Part shown: in pieces, positions 33,933-40,672 of the stretch | Position numbering within the stretch: position 1 is the first letter of the stretch | Layout: every line of letters starts with the position of its first letter | Source of the DNA: Actinoplanes nipponensis | Lineage (GTDB): Bacteria > Actinomycetota > Actinomycetes > Mycobacteriales > Micromonosporaceae | DNA: 64,000 nucleotides | NCBI RefSeq assembly: GCF_016862275.1 | Contig: NZ_BOMQ01000088.1 | Span: 62,001 to 126,000, forward strand | Reading direction: 5' to 3' | Made by a program: the position numbers and the translations under genes | The notes under the pieces: generated by a model | Told to the model about the DNA's origin: nothing | Database searches by the model: none | What the model saw: only the letters and a program-made list of their open reading frames with translations

Positions 33933-34760
33933 TCACCGCGGCCGGGACTCCGGCGGGCCGGGCTCGGCCGGCGGCCCGGCGCCGGGCCGGCTCCCCACCT
34001 CGAGGCGCAGCCCGGCCACCTCTCGGCGGAGCTCCCGGATCTCGCGCAGCAGCAGGGCGCTGTCGGCGGACTCGTCGGCGGACTTCTCGGCGGTCTCGAT
34101 GCGTTCGACGATCCAGCTGGCCAGGGACCCGGTCACGAACCCGATCAGGCCGATCCCGGCCAGCATCATCGCCAGAGCCACCAGGCGGCCCTCGAGCGTG
34201 GTCGGGTAGAAGTCGCCGTACCCGACCGTGGTGATGGTGACCAGTCCCCACCACAGCGCCTGCGGGTAGGTCTGGATGGTGCTGTCGGGGTGCCCCCGTT
34301 CGGCCTCCAGCACGGCCAGCGCGGCGATCAGCACGAGCAGCGTGGTGGTGACCCCGACATAGATCGCCAGCCGGCCCCGGGTCCACGCCTCGGCGCGGCG
34401 GTTGAGCACGCTCAGGGCGGTGATCAGCCGGAGCGCCCGCAGCGGGCGGAGGATGGGCAGCAGCAGGACCAGCAGGTCGAACCAGTGCGAGCGCAGGAAC
34501 CACCGCCGGTTGCGGGCCAGCGACAGCCGCGCGAGGTACTCCAGCCCGAACAACGCCCAGATGACGAGGTTCGCCGCTTCGCAACCGCGCCGCCACCGCG
34601 GATCCAGGCCGGGGTCCAGGATCGGCACGGCGTACACGGCTATGAACAGAACCGACAGCATGGTCAACGGGTAGGCGGTCGTCCGCTCCCACCGTCGCAG
34701 CCGCCGCTCGGACCCGGCCTCCAGCACTGTCGCGGCCCCACCTTTCCGGTAGTCGGCCAC
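33933..34760 (-). CDS. voltage-gated-like potassium channel
   Basis: Membrane protein of 275 aa with six predicted helices. S1-S3 run from TTAYPLTMLSVLFIAVYAV to about residue 100. An S4-like helix has regularly spaced arginines (LPILRPLRALRLITALSVLNRRAEAW). The pore loop carries the K+ selectivity filter TTVGYGD (177-183) before S6 (MMLAGIGLIGFVTGSLASWIVERIE). The C-terminus is a Ser/Glu-rich coiled coil ending in a proline-rich tail. Kv/KvAP type, likely tetrameric K+ channel of the cytoplasmic membrane. Monocistronic as far as can be seen. Confidence 0.9.
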   Translation of the reverse strand: MADYRKGGAATVLEAGSERRLRRWERTTAYPLTMLSVLFIAVYAVPILDPGLDPRWRRGCEAANLVIWALFGLEYLARLSLARNRRWFLRSHWFDLLVLLLPILRPLRALRLITALSVLNRRAEAWTRGRLAIYVGVTTTLLVLIAALAVLEAERGHPDSTIQTYPQALWWGLVTITTVGYGDFYPTTLEGRLVALAMMLAGIGLIGFVTGSLASWIVERIETAEKSADESADSALLLREIRELRREVAGLRLEVGSRPGAGPPAEPGPPESRPR

Positions 34761-34827
34761 CGGGCGGCCGCTCCGCGGTCCACCGCCTCGTTGTGCGGCG
34801 GCGAGCGCCGACCCTACACCGCCGCCC

Positions 34828-34953
34828 TCAGTCCTCCGGCGGACCCGATCTCCGCCGCGGCCGGCCGGGGCGGGAGATCACCAGGCCGGCGGCCGCGGCG
34901 ATGACGAACCCGAACACCGTCCAGCCGGCCAGCAGCGCCTCGGTGGCGGTCAC
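34828..34953 (-). CDS. 41-aa single-span membrane peptide
   Basis: Tiny gene whose GTG start (34953) overlaps the stop of the PRC-barrel-like gene by 4 bp. It encodes one transmembrane helix (ALLAGWTVFGFVIAAAAGLVI) followed by a basic tail (RPGRPRRRSGPPED). The tight overlap at the end of a six-gene operon and the clean helix-plus-basic-tail structure support translation. Possible accessory subunit of the operon's transporter. Function unknown. Confidence 0.55.
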   Translation of the reverse strand: MTATEALLAGWTVFGFVIAAAAGLVISRPGRPRRRSGPPED

Positions 34954-35294
34954 GGCCGCACCACCTCCAGCAGCGGCGGGAGCTCGGCGCCGCCGGTCCG
35001 CACGCGGACGACCTCCGGCCCCCACGCCAGGACGCGCTCGGCGGGCACGTACCGGGCCACGCGGCCGGCCCTCGCGGTGATCTTCCGCAGCAGCCAGGGG
35101 CCCGCCGCCCGGCGCTCGGCGAAGCCCCAGGCGTGCACGAGGCGGCCGCCGCCGACCGCGAGGCCGGCGACGGCCCAGCCGCGGGCCGGCCCGTGCTGCT
35201 CCGGCCGGCGGGCGATCCGCAGGTCGTGCACCCGGCCCAGGGGCCGGCCGTGCTCGTCGACGACGGGGCGGGAGAGCAGCTCAGTCGCGCGCAT
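34950..35294 (-). CDS. PRC-barrel-like protein (114 aa)
   Basis: Soluble 114-aa protein starting MRATELLSRPVVDEHGRPLGRVHDLRI, the strand-turn-strand of a PRC barrel (LSRPVVDxxGxxLGxVxDL). A second, less conserved half contains ERRAAGPWLLRKITARAG and VARYVPAERVLAWGPEVV. PRC barrels bind other proteins or RNA and often accompany stress or transport genes. Overlaps the 131-aa PRC gene by 14 bp and the 41-aa gene by 4 bp, so translation is coupled. Confidence 0.7.
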   Translation of the reverse strand: MRATELLSRPVVDEHGRPLGRVHDLRIARRPEQHGPARGWAVAGLAVGGGRLVHAWGFAERRAAGPWLLRKITARAGRVARYVPAERVLAWGPEVVRVRTGGAELPPLLEVVRP

Positions 35295-35676
35295 CGCCGG
35301 CTCCGGGGAGTCCCTCGACGAGGTGGTGGGCCAGCCAACGTTCCAGGCCCGCCACGTGCGGCAGGTCGCCGAGCGGCACGGTCAGCTGCACCAGGTCGGC
35401 GTGGTCGCCGATCGCCGATGCCGGGATGGCCACCGGTTCGGCGCGGTGCTCGCCGGAGCGCAGCCGGGAGGCGACGGCGGCCATGAGCTTTCCGGCCGGC
35501 CCGCCCATCCGTTCACCCAGCGCCTGCGCGCCGGTCAGCACCGCGACCACCACCGGTGGCCCGCCGTCCGCGGGCAGGTCGAGCAGGACGTCGTCGACCC
35601 GGCCGACCGGCCGGTCCTCGGCATCGACGAGTTGCTGGTCGAGCAGGGTGAACCGCAGGCTCTCGTGATCGTTCAC
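35281..35676 (-). CDS. PRC-barrel / CBS-like accessory protein (131 aa)
   Basis: Protein of 131 aa from GTG 35676 (VNDHESLRFTLLDQQLVDAEDRPVGRVDDVLL). The N-terminal half repeats the PRC motif (LLDQQLVDAEDRPVGRVDD). Later segments (PVVVAVLTGAQALGERMGG, VAIPASAIGDHADLVQLTVP) resemble the PRC half of MgtE-associated regulatory proteins. Start overlaps the Nramp-like stop by 4 bp. It may regulate or sense for that transporter; this is inferred from position. Confidence 0.7.
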   Translation of the reverse strand: MNDHESLRFTLLDQQLVDAEDRPVGRVDDVLLDLPADGGPPVVVAVLTGAQALGERMGGPAGKLMAAVASRLRSGEHRAEPVAIPASAIGDHADLVQLTVPLGDLPHVAGLERWLAHHLVEGLPGAGDARD

Positions 35677-36917
35677 GACGCACCGGCTTTCGTCAGGATC
35701 AGCAGCGGCACGGCCGCGACGGACACGACGATGCTGATCAGCAGGGTGATGGTGCCGACGGTGTTGGACAGCCGTCCGTTGGCCAGCTCCCCCATGACCC
35801 GCTTGTCGTTGCCGACCAGCAGCACGGGCAGGAACGCGAAGGGCAGCAGCACGGAGCTGAACACGACGGCGTAGATCGTGACCGTGATCGGGTTCAGGGT
35901 GGTGAGGGCCAGCGCCGTCGACAGCAGCAGCAGCGCCGCGACGGTGGTGGTGAACCTGGTGGCCCGGGCCGGCGGCTGGACCTCGCCGTAGGCCCACCCG
36001 AAGTACTGGGCGAGGTCGTACCCGGTGGCGAACAGCGTCTCCAGGGTGGCGCCGAAGGTCGCCGCGAACACCCCGACCAGGGCAATCGCCAGACCGACCC
36101 GGCCGAGCGCCAGCGCGACGGGCAGGACCGTCTGCGAGATGTGCTCCACCCGGATGCCGGGGTCGAAGAACACCAGGAAGGCCACCGCCTGGATGGCGAC
36201 GGCGAGCAGCCCGCCGAGCGGGAAGCCGATGATGACGTTGACCCGCATCTCGACGAGGTCCTTGGGCCGCCACCGGCTCTCGACCGCGCCCGAGGAGAAG
36301 AAGAACATCTCGTACGGGGTCATCTGGGCGCCGACGAGGGTGACGGCGAAGAACAGGTACGCCGGCCAGCTCTCCCCCGACGTGGGCGCCACCGTGGTGG
36401 CCGAGGCCCACAGGCGCGACCAGTCGGGCTGCAAATGCCAGACCGCGACGACGAACACGAGCATCGCCAGGCCGAGCAGGCCGTAGATGCGTTCGGTGGC
36501 CTCGAACGGCAGCCGCCAGATGACGATGAACACGACGACCGCGGCGATCGGGACCCACAGCAGATAGTGGACACCGCTGGCCAGTTGCAGCGCCAGGGCG
36601 ATGCCGGACAGCTCGGCCATCACCAGCAGGGCGGTGACCAGGAACGAGCCGATCAGGCCGCCGAGCGCGTAGCCCGGGCCCAGCCGCGAACGGGCCAGGT
36701 CGAACGCCGGCCGTCGGGTCTTCAGGGCGATCCGGGCGGACATCTCCGCGTAACACATGATGCCGATGACGGCGAACCCGGTCACCCAGGCCAGGCGCAG
36801 TCCGAACCGGGCGCCGACCAGGGCGTCGGCCACCAGATCGCCGATGTCGATGAACCCGCCGATGGCCGACAGCGTGCCCAGGGTGAACCCGAGCAGCATG
36901 GACGGTTTGATCCTCAT
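35673..36917 (-). CDS. Nramp-family transporter with altered metal-binding motifs
   Basis: Membrane protein of 414 aa, about 11 helices, from ATG 36917. The overall pattern is Nramp (LeuT fold). In true Mn/Fe Nramps helix 1 has DPGN and helix 6 has MPH. Here helix 1 reads GGFIDIGD (22-27) and helix 6 reads GAQMTPYEMFFFSS (MTPYE 199-203), so the Asn and the Met/His ligands are replaced. This suggests a non-canonical substrate, as for the Nramp-related Mg or non-metal branches. Overlaps its neighbours on both sides by 4 bp in a MarR-led operon with two PRC-barrel proteins. Confidence 0.85.
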   Translation of the reverse strand: MRIKPSMLLGFTLGTLSAIGGFIDIGDLVADALVGARFGLRLAWVTGFAVIGIMCYAEMSARIALKTRRPAFDLARSRLGPGYALGGLIGSFLVTALLVMAELSGIALALQLASGVHYLLWVPIAAVVVFIVIWRLPFEATERIYGLLGLAMLVFVVAVWHLQPDWSRLWASATTVAPTSGESWPAYLFFAVTLVGAQMTPYEMFFFSSGAVESRWRPKDLVEMRVNVIIGFPLGGLLAVAIQAVAFLVFFDPGIRVEHISQTVLPVALALGRVGLAIALVGVFAATFGATLETLFATGYDLAQYFGWAYGEVQPPARATRFTTTVAALLLLSTALALTTLNPITVTIYAVVFSSVLLPFAFLPVLLVGNDKRVMGELANGRLSNTVGTITLLISIVVSVAAVPLLILTKAGAS

Positions 36918-37408
36918 GAACGGCTCGCCGCGGTGAGTTCGTCCGCCACGGCGCCCAGCCGCTCGGCCAGGTCGGGCAGGGGGCGCGCCACCCCCGGCAG
37001 GTCGGCCCACCGGCCGCGGTTCGCGGCGATGCGCAGCTCCGCCAGCCGCCGGGTGACCTCGTCGCCCAGGGCGGTGACGGTGGCGCGCACCGCATCCGAT
37101 CCGGCCGGCGGATCCCAGCCGGCGAACCTGGCCGCGGTGGCGCTCGCGTCGTCCTCGGCCTCCCGCAAGGCGACCGAGGCGGCCTGATGAGTCGCGGACC
37201 CGCTCGCCACCGCATCGACCCACAGGCGTGCGGTCCGGGTCTGGGACCGCAGGTAGCCGACCGTCTCGGCGCCCTGCCGGGCGTAGGCCGCGGCGGACCG
37301 GGGCGGGGCGTGGCCGAACCACAGCGACGCCATGACCACCGCGAACACGGCGGCCGACACCGCCACCCATCGCACGCCGGTGCCGGCGCCCATATGTGTC
37401 GTAGTCAA
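36914..37408 (-). CDS. uncharacterised membrane-anchored protein (164 aa)
   Basis: One N-terminal transmembrane helix (VRWVAVSAAVFAVVMASLWFG) followed by an ~125-residue extracytoplasmic, helical, alanine-rich domain (AAYARQGAETVGYLRSQTRTARLW, LREAEDDASATAARFAG, LGDEVTRRLAELRIAANRG). The helix pattern resembles four-helix-bundle sensor domains, but no family is recognised. Overlaps MarR and the Nramp-like gene by 4 bp each, so it is translated with them. Confidence 0.7.
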   Translation of the reverse strand: MTTTHMGAGTGVRWVAVSAAVFAVVMASLWFGHAPPRSAAAYARQGAETVGYLRSQTRTARLWVDAVASGSATHQAASVALREAEDDASATAARFAGWDPPAGSDAVRATVTALGDEVTRRLAELRIAANRGRWADLPGVARPLPDLAERLGAVADELTAASRS

Positions 37409-37962
37409 CTCTCCATCCTCCCTGTGCTGGCCCCGGCGGGCACCTCGTCGGCGAGCGGCGCAGTCGTGCTCCAGCCGAGGGACCAGCTCTGCTCCGGAAC
37501 CTCTCCGGCGGCGTCGGCGAAGCTGCGCAACGCCGTCAGCAGGGGCTCACGGGACCGGGCGGGCATGGTCCGCAGGATGCGACTGATCTCCCGACGCCGC
37601 GCCTCGGTGATCTGCTCCACCAACCGCCGGCCGGCGGCCGTCAGGGAGACCCGCACCGCGCGCCGGTCATCGGTGGCCCGGACACGCTGCACCAGACCCC
37701 GGCGTTGCAGCCGGTCGCAGTGGCGGGTGGCGGTGGAACTGTTCACCGCCAGCAGGTCGGCGAGGTCGGTCATCCGCTGCGGCCCCCGGGAGGCCAGCAC
37801 CACCAGGGCACGGTGCTGCGGCAGGGTGATCTCGGCGTCGCCGGAGGCCAGGGACCGCGCGGCCACGGCCACGAGCGCCCGGCTGGCGCTGAGGAACGCC
37901 TCCACCAGGTGGGCGTCGACCTGGTGGGACTGGGCGCGGGACGGCGTCACGGCAGGATTCAT
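37405..37962 (-). CDS. MarR family transcriptional regulator
   Basis: Protein of 185 aa with a MarR winged helix: ITLPQHRALVVLASRGPQRMTDLADLL, recognition helix NSSTATRHCDRLQRRGLVQR and wing DDRRAVRVSLTAAGRRLV. First gene of the six-gene overlapping operon. A perfect 17-bp inverted repeat (37970-37986) lies 8 bp upstream of its ATG, so autorepression and co-regulation of the divergent copper-protein fragment are likely. Ligand unknown; the neighbours suggest metal or redox sensing. Confidence 0.9.
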   Translation of the reverse strand: MNPAVTPSRAQSHQVDAHLVEAFLSASRALVAVAARSLASGDAEITLPQHRALVVLASRGPQRMTDLADLLAVNSSTATRHCDRLQRRGLVQRVRATDDRRAVRVSLTAAGRRLVEQITEARRREISRILRTMPARSREPLLTALRSFADAAGEVPEQSWSLGWSTTAPLADEVPAGASTGRMES

Positions 37963-37969
37963 GCCCCGG

Positions 37970-37986
37970 GCATAGGTGTCCTATGC
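37970..37986. promoter_or_regulatory. 17-bp perfect inverted repeat, likely MarR operator
   Basis: GCATAGG (37970-37976), spacer TGT, CCTATGC (37980-37986). It is the only palindrome in the 67-bp gap between the MarR operon and the divergent copper-protein gene. Length and symmetry fit a MarR dimer site. Binding would block both start regions. Confidence 0.75.
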
Positions 37987-38029
37987 ACGGGTATCCCCTC
38001 GGGGGACGAGGAGAAGGAGAAAGGCCAGG

Positions 38030-38221
38030 GTGCTTTCCCGGCACACCGGCTACGACGCCACCATCACCCGCAGCCTGCTCGAGGCCTGCGCCGCCGCCTG
38101 CCGGTCCTGCGGTGACGAATGCTCCGGCCACGCCGACATGCACGAGCACTGCCGGATCTGCGCCGACGCCTGCCGCGCCTGCGAGAAGGCCTGTCGCGAC
38201 TTGCTGAGCACCATCGCCTGA
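38030..38221 (+). CDS. C-terminal half of a four-helix-bundle copper-binding protein (DUF326/Csp)
   Basis: Encodes 63 aa from GTG 38030 (AAGGAG ribosome site 12 bases upstream): VLSRHTGYDATITRSLLEAC, then the Cys-rich helices AACRSCGDEC and HCRICADACRACEKACRDLL. Full-length Csp proteins are about 110-135 aa with four helices whose Cys residues store many Cu(I) ions. Here the first two helices are absent and nothing upstream encodes them. It begins exactly at the conserved VLSRHTGYD junction. It could be a degraded gene or a functional two-helix form that assembles as a dimer; the intact ribosome site and clean frame favour expression. Shares an operator with the MarR operon. Confidence 0.7.
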   Translation: MLSRHTGYDATITRSLLEACAAACRSCGDECSGHADMHEHCRICADACRACEKACRDLLSTIA

Positions 38222-38263
38222 GCGCCGCCCGACATCCCGGCGGCGCCGGCCGGGTCGTGCGGG

Positions 38264-38911
38264 CTATCGCCGCTGCCGGTGGGGGCCGAGGACCTGCTCG
38301 ATGACCTCGCCCACCAGCGTCGGCGGGATCGGGTGGTGGGCGACCAGGCGGCGGTAGAAGAACGGGGCCGTCAGCAGGTCGGTGGTCAGCTCCAGGTCGA
38401 GGGCGGCCGGGAGCTCGCCGCGCTCGCGGGCGCGGCGCAGGATCTCCACGAGCGGCTCGCGACGGCGGCGGGTGAGGTCGGCGTGCCGAGCGGCCAACGC
38501 CGGCTCCCGCTCGGCCGCGGCGATGAAGGACCCGAGCAGCCGCGGGAACGGCGTGTCGCGCAGCAGCGCCACGAACGCGCCGAGCAGCTCGGCCACATCG
38601 GACTCCAGCCGCCCGGTGGCCGGCGCCGGGAACGGCCGGTACGTGGCGTCCATCGCGTCGACCAGCAGCGCCCCGGTGCTGGGCCAGTGCCGGTAGAGAG
38701 TCGCCTTGCTCGCGCCGGCCCGGCGGGCCACCGCCTCCATGGTGAAGCCGCCCAGCCCGTCGGCGTCCAGCACGGCCAGGGCGGCCTCGAGCACCCGGCG
38801 CCGGGCCCCCGCGCCCCGGCTGATCGGCCCGCGCCCCGGATCCGGCCGCCGCTCCGGCCCGCCGGACCGGTCCCCGCCGCCGAGCCGCGTCCCGTCTTCC
38901 CCGTCCGGCAT
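38264..38911 (-). CDS. TetR/AcrR family transcriptional regulator
   Basis: Protein of 215 aa from ATG 38911 (GGAGGTGG ribosome site). After a ~35-residue Gly/Arg-rich disordered start comes a TetR HTH: VLEAALAVLDADGLGGFTMEAVARRAGASKATLYRHW. The C-terminal domain (TetR_C, LLGAFVALLRDTPFPRLLGSFI) is the type annotated in AcrR-like repressors. Divergent from DoxX; the intervening palindromes at 38930-38964 are likely its operators. Confidence 0.9.
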   Translation of the reverse strand: MPDGEDGTRLGGGDRSGGPERRPDPGRGPISRGAGARRRVLEAALAVLDADGLGGFTMEAVARRAGASKATLYRHWPSTGALLVDAMDATYRPFPAPATGRLESDVAELLGAFVALLRDTPFPRLLGSFIAAAEREPALAARHADLTRRRREPLVEILRRARERGELPAALDLELTTDLLTAPFFYRRLVAHHPIPPTLVGEVIEQVLGPHRQRR

Positions 38912-38929
38912 TGCCCACCTCCGATCGGC

Positions 38930-38964
38930 ACGGTACCGTACCGATAGAGAAACGGATTCGTTTC
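38930..38964. promoter_or_regulatory. two palindromes in the TetR/DoxX divergent promoter
   Basis: A perfect 10-bp palindrome ACGGTACCGT (38930-38939) is followed by GAAACG-GATT-CGTTTC (38949-38964, 6-bp arms, 4-bp spacer), an AT-richer site typical of TetR operators. Both lie in the 67 bp between the divergent start codons. Probable operator for the TetR protein, controlling itself and doxX. Confidence 0.65.
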
Positions 38965-38978
38965 GATCGGAGGTTCCG

Positions 38979-39452
38979 ATGCGGACCACCGGCCTGACCC
39001 GGACGACGACCTTCTACTGGACGACGACGGCGCTGGTGGCCGCCGAGAGCCTGGGCGGCGGCCTCGCCGACCTCCTGCGCGCCCCGCCCTTCTACCCGGC
39101 CATGATCGCGCTGGGCTACCCGCCCTACCTCGCCACCATCATGGGCGCCGCCAAGCTCGTCGCCGCCGTGATCGTCCTGGCGCCGGCGCTGCCCCGGCTC
39201 AAGGAGTGGGCCTACGCGGGCATCCTGATCACCCTGATCGGCGCCGTGGCCAGCCACGTGGCCACCCGGGACTCGCCGGCGGCCGTCATCGCGCCGGCGG
39301 CGTTCGCGGGGCTGGCTCTGCTCTCGTGGCACGGGCGTCCCGCGTCCCGCCGCCTCGACGCGCACCCGCCGGGCGCCGCCGTCGGTCGCGGGCGGGAGCC
39401 GGGCCGAAACGCCCCGGGCCTCGGCCCGGGGCGGGCAGACTCGGCCGGGTGA
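38979..39452 (+). CDS. DoxX-like membrane protein
   Basis: Protein of 157 aa from ATG 38979 (GGAGG site). Four transmembrane helices with DoxX-like motifs: FYWTTTALVAAESLGGGLADLL, PYLATIMGAAKLVAAVIVLAPALPRLKEWAYAGILITLIGA. The last ~35 residues are a low-complexity Arg/Gly/Pro tail beyond the usual length. This tail overlaps a perfect 11-bp hairpin with a 2-nt spacer (39410-39433) that could act as an intragenic attenuator. TetR-controlled DoxX proteins are often linked to thiol or electrophile stress. Its stop overlaps the HEAT gene start by 4 bp. Confidence 0.82.
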   Translation: MRTTGLTRTTTFYWTTTALVAAESLGGGLADLLRAPPFYPAMIALGYPPYLATIMGAAKLVAAVIVLAPALPRLKEWAYAGILITLIGAVASHVATRDSPAAVIAPAAFAGLALLSWHGRPASRRLDAHPPGAAVGRGREPGRNAPGLGPGRADSAG

Positions 39453-40672
39453 CCGACGTACCGCCGCCCGAACCGGGCGACCTGCCGACCGGGCTGCTGC
39501 TGCGGCTGGCCCTGCGCGAGGCCGAGGACGACGAGGACGCGCCGGCGCCGTACCTGGTCGCCCTGCACCGGCGGCCGGTCCGGGCGGTGTTCGACGCCGC
39601 GGCCGCGCTGGCCGGCGACGGCGATCCGGCCCGGCGGGCGCTCGGGCTGCGCATCCTGCGGGAACTCGGCGCGGAGCGACCCGACGGGCACCGGCCGTTC
39701 CGGGCCGCGACGATCCCGCTCCTGCGGGCCCGGCTGCGCGCCGAACCGGACCCCGCCGTCCTGCGCTGGGTCGTCTCCGCGCTCGGCTACCACGGGGTCC
39801 GGGAGGCGCTGCCGGAGGTGCTGGCCCTCGCCGGGCATTCGGACGCGCGGGTACGGTTCCACGTCGCGGCCGCCGTGCCCGCCCTGGCCGACCCCGCCGG
39901 CGTGCCGGCGGAGGCCGCCGCCGCCCTGCTCCGGCTCTGCCAGGACGACGACGCCGACATCCGCTGGTACGCCCTGCACGCGGTGACCCGGGAGGTCGCG
40001 GGGATCGACCCGGCCACGGTGACCCGCCTGACCGCCGGGCTCCTGGACGACCCCGACGAGCAGGTCCGGGCGATGGCGGCCGAACACCAGGCGGCCGCCC
40101 CCGCGCCGGGCGCCCGGCCCCCCGCCGGGCCCGGCCGGGCGACGCTACGCTGGACGGGACATCGTGGACGACAGACCGGCGCAGGGTCGCCCGGACGGGC
40201 GCCCGGACCTCACCGAGGCAGGCATGACCGACCATTCCCCGAAGATCCTGCGGGTGCTCTGGGGCGAGATGCACGTCGAAGGACTGGGCCGGAGCAAGGA
40301 CGTCAAGGTGTACCCCGGCGGCGCCCGCGCCTGGGACTGGGCCGAGACCGGCACCGCGCACTACCCCGGCATCCAGCCCGCCGACGTCCAGGAGCTGCTG
40401 GACCACGGCGCGCGGGTGATCGTGTTCGGGGTGGGACTGCTGGAACGGCTGCGGGTCCGCCCCGAGACGCTGCGCCTGCTCGACGAACGCGGTGTCACGA
40501 CGCACGTGGCGGCCACCCCGGAGGCCGTGGCCCGCTACAACGAGCTGGCCGGCGCCGAGGCGGTCGGCGGGCTGTTCCACTCGACCTGCTGACCGGGCGC
40601 GCGGCCAGCGCGTGCGATCAAGGCGGGGGCGCGGTAGACCGGGGAGGTCTGTCGTCGAGGAGGCCGATGTGA
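39449..40672 (+). CDS. HEAT-repeat protein, C-terminus running through the next gene
   Basis: Starts at GTG 39449 inside the DoxX stop. The first ~210 residues are a helical-repeat protein: RRALGLRILRELGAERPDG, PAVLRWVVSALGYHG, ALAGHSDARVRFHVAAAVPALADPAG and DADIRWYALHAVTREVAG. About four HEAT units end at DDPDEQVRAMAAEHQ. Beyond about 40090 the frame is Arg/Gly/Pro-rich with no structure, and it continues 407 codons to a stop at 40670. It thus passes completely through the Mth938-like gene in another frame. The natural protein is probably ~215 aa and its stop appears to have been lost. HEAT repeats mediate protein-protein contacts. Confidence 0.65.
   Translation: MTDVPPPEPGDLPTGLLLRLALREAEDDEDAPAPYLVALHRRPVRAVFDAAAALAGDGDPARRALGLRILRELGAERPDGHRPFRAATIPLLRARLRAEPDPAVLRWVVSALGYHGVREALPEVLALAGHSDARVRFHVAAAVPALADPAGVPAEAAAALLRLCQDDDADIRWYALHAVTREVAGIDPATVTRLTAGLLDDPDEQVRAMAAEHQAAAPAPGARPPAGPGRATLRWTGHRGRQTGAGSPGRAPGPHRGRHDRPFPEDPAGALGRDARRRTGPEQGRQGVPRRRPRLGLGRDRHRALPRHPARRRPGAAGPRRAGDRVRGGTAGTAAGPPRDAAPARRTRCHDARGGHPGGRGPLQRAGRRRGGRRAVPLDLLTGRAASACDQGGGAVDRGGLSSRRPM
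40224..40592 (+). CDS. Mth938-like domain protein
   Basis: Protein of 122 aa (ATG 40224): KILRVLWGEMHVEGLGRSKD, WDWAETGTAHYPGIQPADVQELL, VIVFGVGLLERLRVRPETL, and ends AVGGLFHSTC. This pattern matches the Mth938-like (DUF498/NDUFAF3-related) fold, whose function in bacteria is not established. Downstream an untranslated gap leads to the GH15 gene. The gene lies wholly inside the extended HEAT-protein frame, but its motif conservation and own start show this is the real coding frame here. Confidence 0.85.
   Translation: MTDHSPKILRVLWGEMHVEGLGRSKDVKVYPGGARAWDWAETGTAHYPGIQPADVQELLDHGARVIVFGVGLLERLRVRPETLRLLDERGVTTHVAATPEAVARYNELAGAEAVGGLFHSTC

Noticed and set aside
34761-34827. Possible gene between the potassium channel and the 41-aa peptide
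   Set aside because: Only 67 bp, no start with ribosome site; likely the channel promoter.
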